Assembly (NCBI RefSeq): GCF_021353265.1
Contig: NZ_JAJTWU010000004.1
Coordinates: 186,001-250,000 of the forward strand
DNA: 64,000 nt
DNA from: Pelomonas cellulosilytica
Lineage (GTDB): Bacteria; Pseudomonadota; Gammaproteobacteria; Burkholderiales; Burkholderiaceae_C
Reading direction: 5' to 3'
Shown: positions 51,769-59,581 of the stretch, one piece after another
Numbering within the stretch: the first letter of the stretch is position 1
Layout of the letters: every line of letters starts with the position of its first letter
Notes under the pieces: generated by a model
Seen by the model: the letters and a program-made list of their open reading frames with translations, nothing else
Databases searched by the model: none
What the model was told of the DNA's origin: nothing
Position numbers and translations under genes: made by a program

Positions 51769-53222
51769 GCACCACCACCGCCTCCCCCACTCCGGCACCG
51801 CCCGCGCCGCTGCAAGCCGGCCAGGTGCTGGACGGCTTCCGCCTCGAAGAGCGCCTGCACCAGGGTGGCATGGCCAACCTGTGGCGCGTCAGCCGCGCCG
51901 ACGGGTCGGATGACGGCTTCGAGCTGCTGATGAAGGTACCGCGCATCAAGGGCGGGGAGGACCCGGCCACCATCGTCGGCTTCGAGGTCGAGCAGATGCT
52001 GATGCCGCAACTGAGCGGCCCGCACGTGCCCCGCTACGTCGCGCGCGGCGACTGGACGCGTCAGGCTTTCATCGTCATGGAGCGCATCCCCGGCGACACG
52101 CTGCGCCCGCGCCTGGACGACGCGCCGCTGCCCCCGGAGGAGGTGGCCGACATCGGCGCCCGCGTGGCCACGGCGCTGGCCGCTCTGCACCGACAACATG
52201 TCGTGCACCTGGACGTCAAGCCCAGCAACATCATGTTCCGGCCCGATGGCACCGCGGTGCTGGTGGACTTCGGTCTGAGCCGCCATGCGCAGCTGCCCGA
52301 CCTGCTGGAGGAGGAGTTCACGCTGCCCATGGGCACCGGGCCCTACATGAGCCCGGAGCAGGTGCAGTTCGTGCGCAGCGACCCACGCAGCGACCTGTTC
52401 GCACTGGGCGTCATGCTCTACCACCTGTCGACCGGCGAGCGCCCCTTCGGCCAGCCGAACTCCGTGCGCGGGCTGCGCCGGCGCCTCTATGTGGAACCGG
52501 TCCCTCCGCGGGCCATCCGCCCCGACGTGCCGCCCTGGCTGCAGGAAATCATCCTGCACTGCCTGGAGGTCCGGCCCGAGCGCCGCTACCAGAGCGCGGC
52601 GCAGCTGGCGCTGGACCTGCGCGAGCCCACCGGCGTGGCGCTGACGGCGCGCGCGGAGCGGGTGCAGGCCAGCGGCGCCATCCGCCACCTGAAGCGCTGG
52701 TTCTTCGCGCTGGGCGCCGAGCCCGCGCCCGTCCAGCCGGTGACTGAGCAGTTGGCCCGCAGCCCCATCGTCATGGCGGCGGTGGAGATCGAGCGAGGCA
52801 CGAACGAATTGCGCGCCCAACTCTGCGAGACGGTGCGCCGCATCATGCTGACTGAGCCGGGCGCCCGGCTGGCGTGTGTGGCCGTCATGCGCATCAACCG
52901 CATCGGCATCGACGAGCTGACCGACCAGCACGGCCAGAGCCTGCACGTGAAGCAGCTCATCGCCCTCAAGCACTGGGCACGGCCCATCAGCAAGGCGCTG
53001 AACCTCGAGGACGGGCGGCTGACCTTCCACGTGCTGGAGGCGCCGGACATCGCCGATGCACTGGTGGACTTCGCGCGGCGCAATGGGGTGGACCACATCG
53101 TCATGGGCGCCCGCGGCGCGTCCCCGCGGCGGCGCTACCTCGGCAGCGTGTCGGGCCATGTGGTGGCCGAGTCGGACTGCACGGTCACCGTCGTGCGCGA
53201 GCCAGCGCAGCCGACCTCTTGA
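51765..53222 (+). CDS. Ser/Thr protein kinase fused to a universal stress protein domain
   Basis: Cytoplasmic protein of 485 residues. The Hanks-type kinase domain (about 20-290) has a glycine loop LHQGGMANLW (31-40), Lys57 in LLMKVP, the catalytic HLDVKPSN (148-155, Asp150), DFG at 168-170 and the activation end YMSPEQV. The C-terminal ~155 residues (330-485) are a UspA-like domain ending in G448-x2-G451-x8-G460-S461, close to the ATP-binding G-x2-G-x9-G-S/T pattern. No transmembrane helix separates them. The combination suggests stress- or nucleotide-linked control. Coupled to the upstream phosphoesterase by ATGA. Confidence 0.87.
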   Translation: MSTTTASPTPAPPAPLQAGQVLDGFRLEERLHQGGMANLWRVSRADGSDDGFELLMKVPRIKGGEDPATIVGFEVEQMLMPQLSGPHVPRYVARGDWTRQAFIVMERIPGDTLRPRLDDAPLPPEEVADIGARVATALAALHRQHVVHLDVKPSNIMFRPDGTAVLVDFGLSRHAQLPDLLEEEFTLPMGTGPYMSPEQVQFVRSDPRSDLFALGVMLYHLSTGERPFGQPNSVRGLRRRLYVEPVPPRAIRPDVPPWLQEIILHCLEVRPERRYQSAAQLALDLREPTGVALTARAERVQASGAIRHLKRWFFALGAEPAPVQPVTEQLARSPIVMAAVEIERGTNELRAQLCETVRRIMLTEPGARLACVAVMRINRIGIDELTDQHGQSLHVKQLIALKHWARPISKALNLEDGRLTFHVLEAPDIADALVDFARRNGVDHIVMGARGASPRRRYLGSVSGHVVAESDCTVTVVREPAQPTS

Positions 53223-53228
53223 AACGTC

Positions 53229-53299
53229 GCAAGCCGCTCCTAATTCGGCGGTGATGCCCCGTGGATGCGGGCATCTCGAACTGAAAGGAGGCTTGCATG
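53229..53299 (+). promoter_or_regulatory. ROSE-like RNA thermometer candidate before hsp20
   Basis: The leader can close on itself: GCAAGCC (53229-53235) pairs perfectly with GGCTTGC (53290-53296), and TCCT (53238-53241) pairs with AGGA (53286-53289), with a two-base GC bulge between. This buries the Shine-Dalgarno AAGGAGG next to the ATG at 53297. An inner hairpin, GATGCCC/GGGCATC (53253-53275), sits in the loop. An alternative GCCG/CGGC pairing (53233-53249) could open the site. Plan and the CGCTCCT anti-SD strand resemble ROSE elements; function is inferred. Confidence 0.58.
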
Positions 53300-53743
53300 T
53301 ACTCGTCACTCTGGACCTTTCCACCCAGCTTCTTCGCCGACGTCGACCGTCTGAACCGCGAGTTCGATGAGCATTTCGGCGGCCTGGCCGCGCCATCCAG
53401 CATCCGCTCGACCGCGCCCGGCACCTTCCCGGCGATCAACGTCGGCAACACCCCCACCAGCGTGGAGATCTACGCCTTCGCGCCCGGCCTGGATGCCAGC
53501 AAGATCGACGTAACCGTGGACCGCGGCGTGCTGAGCATCTCCGGCGAGCGGCCCGCCGCGGCCCAGGCCGAAGGCGCGCGCAGCTACAGCCGCGAGCGCT
53601 TCAGCGGCAGCTTCCGCCGCGCGATCACCCTGCCCGACGACGCCGACGCCTCGCAGGTGAACGCCACCTACCGCGACGGCGTGCTGCGCATCAGCATCGC
53701 CCGACAGGCCGACGCCCAGCCGCGCCGCATCGCCGTCCAGTAA
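53297..53743 (+). CDS. Hsp20/alpha-crystallin small heat shock protein
   Basis: ATP-independent holdase chaperone of 148 residues. The N-terminal tail (MYSSLWTFPPSFFADVDRLN) is typical of bacterial Hsp20; the alpha-crystallin domain runs from about residue 48 (FPAINVGNTPTSVEIYAFAP) to the GVLRI motif (ATYRDGVLRISIARQ) that closes it. The leader can hide the ribosome site (see RNA thermometer), so heat-induced translation is likely. A second Hsp20 gene follows after 20 bases, each with its own GGAG site, and the two may form mixed oligomers. Confidence 0.94.
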   Translation: MYSSLWTFPPSFFADVDRLNREFDEHFGGLAAPSSIRSTAPGTFPAINVGNTPTSVEIYAFAPGLDASKIDVTVDRGVLSISGERPAAAQAEGARSYSRERFSGSFRRAITLPDDADASQVNATYRDGVLRISIARQADAQPRRIAVQ

Positions 53744-53763
53744 CCCTCAAAGGAGCCATCGCC

Positions 53764-54174
53764 ATGAGCACCCATGCCGTTCAAACCGACAACGCCCCCT
53801 CGCGCGCGCCGGCCCGACCTGGCGCGGAAGGCGACGCCACGCAGCGCGCACTGCTGCCCCGCGTGGACGTGAGCGAGGACGACACCGGCATCACGCTGCT
53901 GGCCGACCTGCCGGGTGTGGCCCGTGAGCAGCTGGCGCTGCAGGTCGAGGGCGACACGCTGCTCATCGAAGGCAGCGTCGCCGCCGCGACGCCGGGAGGC
54001 CTGGAGCCGGTCTACGCGGAAGTGCGCGTGCCGCGCTTCCGCCGCTCGTTCACGCTGAGCCGCGAGCTCGATGCCTCGCGCATCGAGGCGCAGCTGCGCG
54101 ACGGCGTGCTGACGCTGCGCATTCCCAAGCAGGCGCACGCGCAGCCGCGCCGCATCGCCGTCAGCGCGGGTTGA
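53764..54174 (+). CDS. Second Hsp20/alpha-crystallin small heat shock protein
   Basis: Small heat shock protein of 136 residues with a hydrophilic N-terminal tail (NAPSRAPARPGAEGDATQRA) followed by the alpha-crystallin domain (LLPRVDVSEDDTGITLLADL, REQLALQVEGDTLLIEGSVA, LRDGVLTLRIPKQ). It differs considerably from the first copy, so this is an A/B-type pair rather than a recent duplication. A plain AAAGGAG ribosome site precedes the ATG, without the masking seen upstream, so if controlled by heat this is through the shared message. Confidence 0.94.
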   Translation: MSTHAVQTDNAPSRAPARPGAEGDATQRALLPRVDVSEDDTGITLLADLPGVAREQLALQVEGDTLLIEGSVAAATPGGLEPVYAEVRVPRFRRSFTLSRELDASRIEAQLRDGVLTLRIPKQAHAQPRRIAVSAG

Positions 54175-54202
54175 CCCGCGGCGGCCTGCCTAAACTCGCC
54201 GC

Positions 54203-54529
54203 ATGAGTGACAACCCCTGCCTGCGCTGCGGCGCCTGCTGCGCGAGCTTCCGCGTGGATTTCGACCGCAGCGAACTGGAGAGTGAAGGCGGGCGCGTGCC
54301 GGACGGCCTGGCCGTCGAGCTGACCGAGCGCCTGGTGCGCCTGCGCGGCACCGACCATGCCCAGCCGCGCTGCGCCGCCTTCAGCGGCCAGGTGGGCGTG
54401 AAGGCGAGCTGCGGCATCCACGAGTGGCGCCCGTCGCCGTGCCGCGAGTTCGGCGAGCGCGCGCCGATGGGCATCGGTGATGACGCCTGTGCGCGGGCAC
54501 GCGCCCGGCACGGCCTCGCGCCGCTCTGA
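54203..54529 (+). CDS. YkgJ family cysteine cluster protein
   Basis: Small protein of 108 residues with a characteristic cysteine pattern: CLRCGACCASFR at the start, then CAAF, KASCGIHEWRPSPCREF and CARARA. Such clusters bind zinc or an iron-sulfur centre; function is unknown. Eight cysteines in about 75 residues. It follows the Hsp20 pair after 28 bases and probably shares their transcript. It converges on the TPR lipoprotein gene with 20 bases between stops and no clear terminator. Confidence 0.88.
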   Translation: MSDNPCLRCGACCASFRVDFDRSELESEGGRVPDGLAVELTERLVRLRGTDHAQPRCAAFSGQVGVKASCGIHEWRPSPCREFGERAPMGIGDDACARARARHGLAPL

Positions 54530-54549
54530 GCGCCGGCCCGCTCGACCGC

Positions 54550-55767
54550 TCAGGTGCCCGACGCGCCGCGCAGCGGCTCCTTCAGCCGCCCGCCAAGCTC
54601 GCGCCGCTCGTTGAGCCACGCGAGCTTGGCGCCATACATCCGGCGGTCCTGCGTCGTCGCGCTGTTCTCCAAGGCCTTGGTGATCTCGCCGCGCGCGCCG
54701 GCCACGTCGCCCAGCCCGTAATTGGCCAGCGCCAGCCAGAAGTGGAACTCCGCCACATAGGCGGCACGGGCGACTTCCTTGCGGAACAACTGGCGCGCCG
54801 CGGCGTACTCGCCGGCCTTCATCGCGGCCACGCCTTCGTCGAAGAACTTGTAAGGCGGCACCGGCTGGATCTGAGCCAGCTGGGTGGCCAAGTTCTGCGC
54901 CTCGTCGCGGCGGCCGACATCGGTCAGCACCAGCACAAGGTTGGACATGGCCTGCATGTTCAGCGGCTCGCGAGCCAGCACCAACCGCAGCGTGGCCTCC
55001 GCATTGGCCTGCAGTCCCTTGCGACGGTAGAGCACCGCCAGCGTGTTGTAGGCCGCCAGCCAGCGAGAGTCGGTCATGATGGCCGCGCGGGCCCACCAGT
55101 AGGCGTCGTCCAGCCGGCCCATTGACAGGGACTCGGCGGCGCGGTTGTTCAGGAACATCGCCACGATCGTGGACTCTTCGATCGCGCGGCTGCGGTTGTG
55201 CCCGAGCTCCTTGGGCGGCAGGAAATCGATGGTCAGCAGGTCGGGCTCGCCAAACACCATGACGTTGGCCGGCGACGCCGACGCGGACGCCCGGCCCAGG
55301 CTGACGTTCACGTGGCCGGCAACGAAGAAGATGTTGTTGGACCGGGTCCAGTTCTCTTCCAGGTAGACGCTGTTGAAGCGCAGCGGCAGCTTGTAGTGGT
55401 GGGCAAAGGCGGCCGTCATCAGCACCAGCGACATGCAGTTGCCGCGCTTGGCATCGAAGGCTTCTGCCGCGGTGCGGGTGATCTCGCTGTCGTAGTCCAG
55501 CTGCAGTCGGCCCTTGGTGTAGAGCGCGTCGATGAGGCCCTGGCGCACGCCCTTGGCGCGGATCTCGCTAGCCATCTCGGTGTCGGCAAAGCGCTTCATC
55601 GCCGGGCTCAGCGCCAGCGGCTCCTCGGTGTCGATACGCATGCTGGGCGGCGCAAACGCCGAATCTACGAACACGTCGGGCGGCGGCGCAGCCTCCGGAG
55701 CCGTGGCGCAGCCGCTCAGGCCCGCGCCCGTCAGGACAAGCACCGCGACCCAGGCGCGAATGTTCAT
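54550..55767 (-). CDS. Lipoprotein with transglutaminase-like core and TPR repeats
   Basis: Membrane-anchored lipoprotein of 405 residues: signal ending GLSGC with lipid Cys20, then a proline/alanine-rich linker. Residues about 60-200 look like a transglutaminase-like cysteine hydrolase with a full C-H-D set: Cys111 in KRGNCMSLVLM, His152 in FFVAGHVNVSL and Asp181 in LLTIDFLP. The C-terminal half is TPR (ESLSMGRLDDAYWWARAAIM, LAVLYRRKGLQANAEATLRL, LALANYGLGDVAGARGEITK). Substrate unknown; a cell-envelope peptidase or crosslinking enzyme is possible. I start at MNIRAWVAV, since it gives a standard lipoprotein signal. Confidence 0.8.
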   Translation of the reverse strand: MNIRAWVAVLVLTGAGLSGCATAPEAAPPPDVFVDSAFAPPSMRIDTEEPLALSPAMKRFADTEMASEIRAKGVRQGLIDALYTKGRLQLDYDSEITRTAAEAFDAKRGNCMSLVLMTAAFAHHYKLPLRFNSVYLEENWTRSNNIFFVAGHVNVSLGRASASASPANVMVFGEPDLLTIDFLPPKELGHNRSRAIEESTIVAMFLNNRAAESLSMGRLDDAYWWARAAIMTDSRWLAAYNTLAVLYRRKGLQANAEATLRLVLAREPLNMQAMSNLVLVLTDVGRRDEAQNLATQLAQIQPVPPYKFFDEGVAAMKAGEYAAARQLFRKEVARAAYVAEFHFWLALANYGLGDVAGARGEITKALENSATTQDRRMYGAKLAWLNERRELGGRLKEPLRGASGT

Positions 55768-55972
55768 GGAGGTCTCCTCGCTGTCAAGGGCCGGGGCTTC
55801 GCCGGCCATCCCTCAGCTTAGTCCGCCGGCCGGGCGCCGTGTTGAGTCATCTGCACGCTTTGTCCCCCGGTCGCTTCTCGTCACCCACCCTTCCAACCGG
55901 CTCGGCGCGGGAAATAAGCCCTTCAGACCTCGGCCGCTTGCCCCGGCCACACAAGGCTGAGAGGATGGTGCT

Positions 55973-56743
55973 GTGCACCATCTCAGCCGCCGCTTCCTCG
56001 TCGCCACCCTGCCCGCGCTGCTCTGGCCACCCCTGCCAGCCGCCGCTGCGCAACCACCGCTGACGCTCGTGACGAGCGACCTGCCGCCGATGGCAATGCA
56101 GGGGGGCCTGGGGCAGCGTGGCGTGTTGCTGGACCTCGTCGAGGCGGTGCTGCAGCGCGCCGATCTCAGCGTGGAGCCGGATTTCTTCCCGTGGGCACGT
56201 GCCATGCTGCTGGCAAGTGAAAAGCCGCGCACGCTGATCATGCCGCTCAACCGGACGCCCGACCGCGAGGGCCGATTCCAGTGGCTTATCAAGCTCTATG
56301 CGCAGCGGTTCAGCTTCATGAACCTGGCGCACCAGCCAAGGGTGGACACAGCCGAGCAGGCGCGAAGCCTGCGCGTGGCGGTGCTGCGCGGCTCCTCCAA
56401 CCAGGGACGGCTGCACGAGCTGGACGTCAGGCCGCGACAGCTCATTGCCTTCAGCAGCATCGCCGACATGCAGCGGGCGCTGCAGCGCAACCTGGCCGAC
56501 GCGCTCTACGGCAGCGAGCTGATCCACAACGACGCCTGGCGCCGCAGCGGCCAGGCGCCGGCGCAGTTGCAGACGGGGTTGACCCTGGAGTCCGCTGACA
56601 TCTGGCTGGCGGCCCACAGCGGCGTCACCGACGCCGAACATGCCCGGCTGCGCCAGGCGCATGAGGCGCTGCTGGCCGACGGCAGCATCGAGCGGCTGTT
56701 CAAGCGCTACGGGCTGCGCTTTCGGCCGGAAGACGCCCGCTGA
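55973..56743 (+). CDS. Periplasmic solute-binding protein family 3-like
   Basis: Exported protein of 256 residues with a twin-arginine-like signal (LSRRFLVATLPALLWPPLPA) beginning at GTG. The mature part follows the small-molecule-binding family 3 plan: LTLVTSDLPPMAMQGG near the start, LLDLVEAVLQRADLSVEPDF, WARAMLLASEKP, and LRVAVLRGSSNQGRL later, ending with DGSIERLFKRYGL, a typical final helix. No transporter permease or sensor gene adjoins, so it is an orphan. It may be a sensory or polar-substrate binder; a transport role is not supported by context. Confidence 0.8.
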   Translation: MHHLSRRFLVATLPALLWPPLPAAAAQPPLTLVTSDLPPMAMQGGLGQRGVLLDLVEAVLQRADLSVEPDFFPWARAMLLASEKPRTLIMPLNRTPDREGRFQWLIKLYAQRFSFMNLAHQPRVDTAEQARSLRVAVLRGSSNQGRLHELDVRPRQLIAFSSIADMQRALQRNLADALYGSELIHNDAWRRSGQAPAQLQTGLTLESADIWLAAHSGVTDAEHARLRQAHEALLADGSIERLFKRYGLRFRPEDAR

Positions 56744-56762
56744 GAGCGGTGGCCGCTGCGAT

Positions 56763-59465
56763 TCAGGGCTGCACGAACACGACGGCGCTGCGCGGCGGCA
56801 CATAGAACCGCCCCGCGTGGAAACGGGCCTCGCGCCTGACACGCGCATCCGCCCCGCGGCGTTGCACAGGGTGCAGCACCCACCGCGCATCGGCCTCCTC
56901 AGGCAGCGTGAGCTGCTGGGCCGTCGGCGCCACGTTGATGAGCGTCATCACGGCCCGTGGGCCGGCGAGCCCCCGGCCGTCGATCCGGGTCGCCACGAGC
57001 ACCGGGTTCTGGCCCGCGCCACTGCCGGGGAAGCTCACGCGCCGGCGGATCTCGGCCGCCGAGGCCAGCCGCAGCAGCGGCGTGCTGGCGCGAATGCGGA
57101 GCAGGTCGCGGAACACGTCGCGCGTCCAGGCGACATCGGCCGGCCGCGGCGCGATGCTGTCGTCGGCCAGCCGCTCGGCGGCCAGTTGCCAGTCGCGGCC
57201 GCCCGGGCCGTAGTTGTCGCGCCTGGGCGGCAATCCCGTGCCGAAATGATTGCCGCGGCAACTCCAGTCGAGCCGGTTGAACCAGTCTCCCGAGTCGTAG
57301 CTGTTGCGGTCCAGGCTCTTGCTGCGCAGGATGTCCTGCCCGGCGTGGAAATACGCCACGCCCTGGCTGAAGGCCACCAGCGCCGCACCCAGCATCTGCA
57401 CGCGGGCGCGGTCCTCGCGGCTCGTCGAGCGAGGCAGCTTCAGCGCGTTGATGTCGAACAGCGTCTGGTTGTCGTGGTTCTCGACGTAGTTGACGACCTC
57501 GCCGGGCTCGCTGGCGAAGCCGGCCGGCTGGTCGCCGTAGGCGATCTGGTCCAGGCGCTTCCTTTCGCCCCGCCACGTTGTCAGCTCGACGCTGCGCAGC
57601 GTGCCGGCCAGCCCCACGCGGATCATGTCGGCCGCTTCCAGCAGCGCCTGCGGGCGGGCATCGGCCAGCGCGTTGGGTGCGTAGACCAGGCCGTTGAGCC
57701 AGCCTTGGCGGCGCACGCTGTCGTCCCCGCTCTCGCCCGCCCCGCCGCCCCGTGCAGCGTCACGGGCGCGGTCGCTGAACGACGCGATGCCGCTGCCGTT
57801 CAAGCTCAGCTGCGAGGCCTGCACGAAGCGGGCGCCATGGGCCACTTCACCGAAGTTCCAGCCCTCGCCCAGCAGTTGCACCGGGCGGCCGGCTTCGGCA
57901 TCGACGCGGGCATGCAACCGCTCCATCGTCTCGCGCGGCTGGTGACCCATCAGGTCGAAGCGCATCGAGTCGATACGGTACTCGCGCACCCACCGCGCCG
58001 CGGTGTCGATCATCAGCCTGGCCATCATGCGGTGCTCGGTGGCCGTGTTGTCGCAGCAGGTCGAGCGCTCAATCTGGCCGTGCGCGTCAAGCCGGTGGTA
58101 GTAGCCGGGGACGAGGCGGTCCAGCACCGATTGCGGATGCTGGCCCGCCGCGGCCATGTGGTTGTAGACCATGTCCATGCCCACCCGCAGGCCGGCGCGG
58201 TGCAGCGCCATCACCATCTGGCGGAACTCGACGACGCGCCGAAGCGGTTCGGTCGCGTAGCTGCCCTCCGGCACGCCGAAGTGCCAGGGGTCGTAGCCCC
58301 AGTTGAAACAGTCCTCGGCCGCCACGGCCATCACGGCAGCCTGCTGGGCATCGCTGTCCGGCGCCGCGGCCGGCACGACGGGCTGCTGGCAGCCCTGCTC
58401 GGGGACGCTCGCGAAGTCGAAGACGGGCAGCAGGTGCACGTCGGTCAGCCCGGCCCGGGCCAGCGCCTTCAGGTGCTTCATGCCGTCGGACGCCGCCTCG
58501 GTGAAGGCCAGGTACTTGCCACGCCAAGCCGGCCGCACGCTCGTGTCGCTGGCCGAGAAGTCGCGCACGTGCAGCTCGTAGATGACCTGGTCGGTCGCGG
58601 CCTTCAAGCGCGCCGGCCGCGGTGCGGCGTCCCAGCCGCGCGGTTTGAGTGCCGGTGCGGCCAGGTCGGCGACGACGCTGAGCCGCGAATCAGCCGTCAG
58701 CGCCGCCGAATAGGGATCGGTGACGAGGTTGCGCACGCGTCCATGCGTGGGCGTCACGACGTCCACCATGAAGCGGTAGCCCTGGCCGCTCAGGTCGCCC
58801 GGCAGTTCTGCCCGCCAGACGCCAGTGGTGTCGTCCCGCTGCATGGCGTCGACAGCCGTAGCGTGTGCTTCGAGCCGGGCATGCCGGCACAGTACGACGC
58901 GTTGCGCCGTCGGCGCCCAGACCACAAAGCGCGTGCGCGCGGGCGTGGGATGCGCGCCGAAATCCTGCACCTGATCTGCCGCGGCATAGCGGTCGTCCAG
59001 CGCGCCGGCCAGTTGCAGGCCGGTGGACGTGATGACACGGCCGGCTTCGTCTTCCAGCACCAGCAGCAGTTGCTCGCGAAACAGCGGCGCCGCGTCGACG
59101 CCCGCCGGCAGCGCGAACCGCGGGCCAGCGCCAATGAAGCGCAAGCGCTCGGGCAGCGGTGCGCCACTCGGCACCAACGCCACGCTGCCGTCGCTGCCGG
59201 CGACGGGCTCTCCTGGCAGGGCCTTAAGGGCTGCCGCGGCCGAGTGATGCAGCCGCAGCCGAGCGTTGGACGGCACCTGCAGCCCCGGCCACTGCAGCGT
59301 GGCGGCGTCCAGCCAGTACGCCTGCGCCGGAGGGCGCACTGACGGCCCCGCGGGCGGCACACCGGCGTTGCAGTCCGCCAGATCAGCGCCACTCGCGCCG
59401 ATCGCGGCCACGGCCAGTAGAAGCGCCATCAGCCAGCGCCAGCGATGCCTGTGGGTCAGGCGCAT
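56763..59465 (-). CDS. pulA: Pullulanase-type alpha-1,6-glucosidase (GH13)
   Basis: Secreted debranching enzyme of 900 residues that cleaves alpha-1,6 links in starch or pullulan. Signal peptide: [20 protein letters not shown]; the following cysteine (LADC) is not a good lipobox. N-terminal beta modules ([33 protein letters not shown]) precede the barrel: [25 protein letters not shown], nucleophile Asp504 (MRFDLMGH), acid Glu534 (LLGEGWN) and Asp665 (VENHDN). C-terminal beta domain is present. Length fits the family. It is divergently arranged from two GH13 genes. Confidence 0.95.
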   Translation of the reverse strand: MRLTHRHRWRWLMALLLAVAAIGASGADLADCNAGVPPAGPSVRPPAQAYWLDAATLQWPGLQVPSNARLRLHHSAAAALKALPGEPVAGSDGSVALVPSGAPLPERLRFIGAGPRFALPAGVDAAPLFREQLLLVLEDEAGRVITSTGLQLAGALDDRYAAADQVQDFGAHPTPARTRFVVWAPTAQRVVLCRHARLEAHATAVDAMQRDDTTGVWRAELPGDLSGQGYRFMVDVVTPTHGRVRNLVTDPYSAALTADSRLSVVADLAAPALKPRGWDAAPRPARLKAATDQVIYELHVRDFSASDTSVRPAWRGKYLAFTEAASDGMKHLKALARAGLTDVHLLPVFDFASVPEQGCQQPVVPAAAPDSDAQQAAVMAVAAEDCFNWGYDPWHFGVPEGSYATEPLRRVVEFRQMVMALHRAGLRVGMDMVYNHMAAAGQHPQSVLDRLVPGYYHRLDAHGQIERSTCCDNTATEHRMMARLMIDTAARWVREYRIDSMRFDLMGHQPRETMERLHARVDAEAGRPVQLLGEGWNFGEVAHGARFVQASQLSLNGSGIASFSDRARDAARGGGAGESGDDSVRRQGWLNGLVYAPNALADARPQALLEAADMIRVGLAGTLRSVELTTWRGERKRLDQIAYGDQPAGFASEPGEVVNYVENHDNQTLFDINALKLPRSTSREDRARVQMLGAALVAFSQGVAYFHAGQDILRSKSLDRNSYDSGDWFNRLDWSCRGNHFGTGLPPRRDNYGPGGRDWQLAAERLADDSIAPRPADVAWTRDVFRDLLRIRASTPLLRLASAAEIRRRVSFPGSGAGQNPVLVATRIDGRGLAGPRAVMTLINVAPTAQQLTLPEEADARWVLHPVQRRGADARVRREARFHAGRFYVPPRSAVVFVQP

Positions 59466-59492
59466 GCATGTCTCCTTGTTGTTGAAATGATC

Positions 59493-59575
59493 GTAGCAAA
59501 ACTACACCAAGAGAAATCCCTGCCAATGCAAAAGCGAGCTGGAGGCTAAGCTCACGCCCCGGAGACAAGTAGTTT
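59493..59575. promoter_or_regulatory. Candidate operator in the pulA/GH13 divergent gap
   Basis: The 116-base gap holds GTAGCAAAACTAC (59493-59505), a GTAG/CTAC inverted repeat, and a second half-site GTAGTTT (59569-59575) inverted relative to AAACTAC in the first. The spacing and position between two divergent carbohydrate genes suggest a repressor site (LacI-type is a guess) with two half-sites that could form a loop. Confidence 0.4.
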
Positions 59576-59581
59576 GAATAC

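Noticed and set aside
56640-59342. 900-codon plus-strand frame opposite pulA
   Set aside because: The length comes from lack of stops in G+C-rich sequence. The protein is Arg/Gln/His-rich with no motif, while pulA has a complete GH13 active site.
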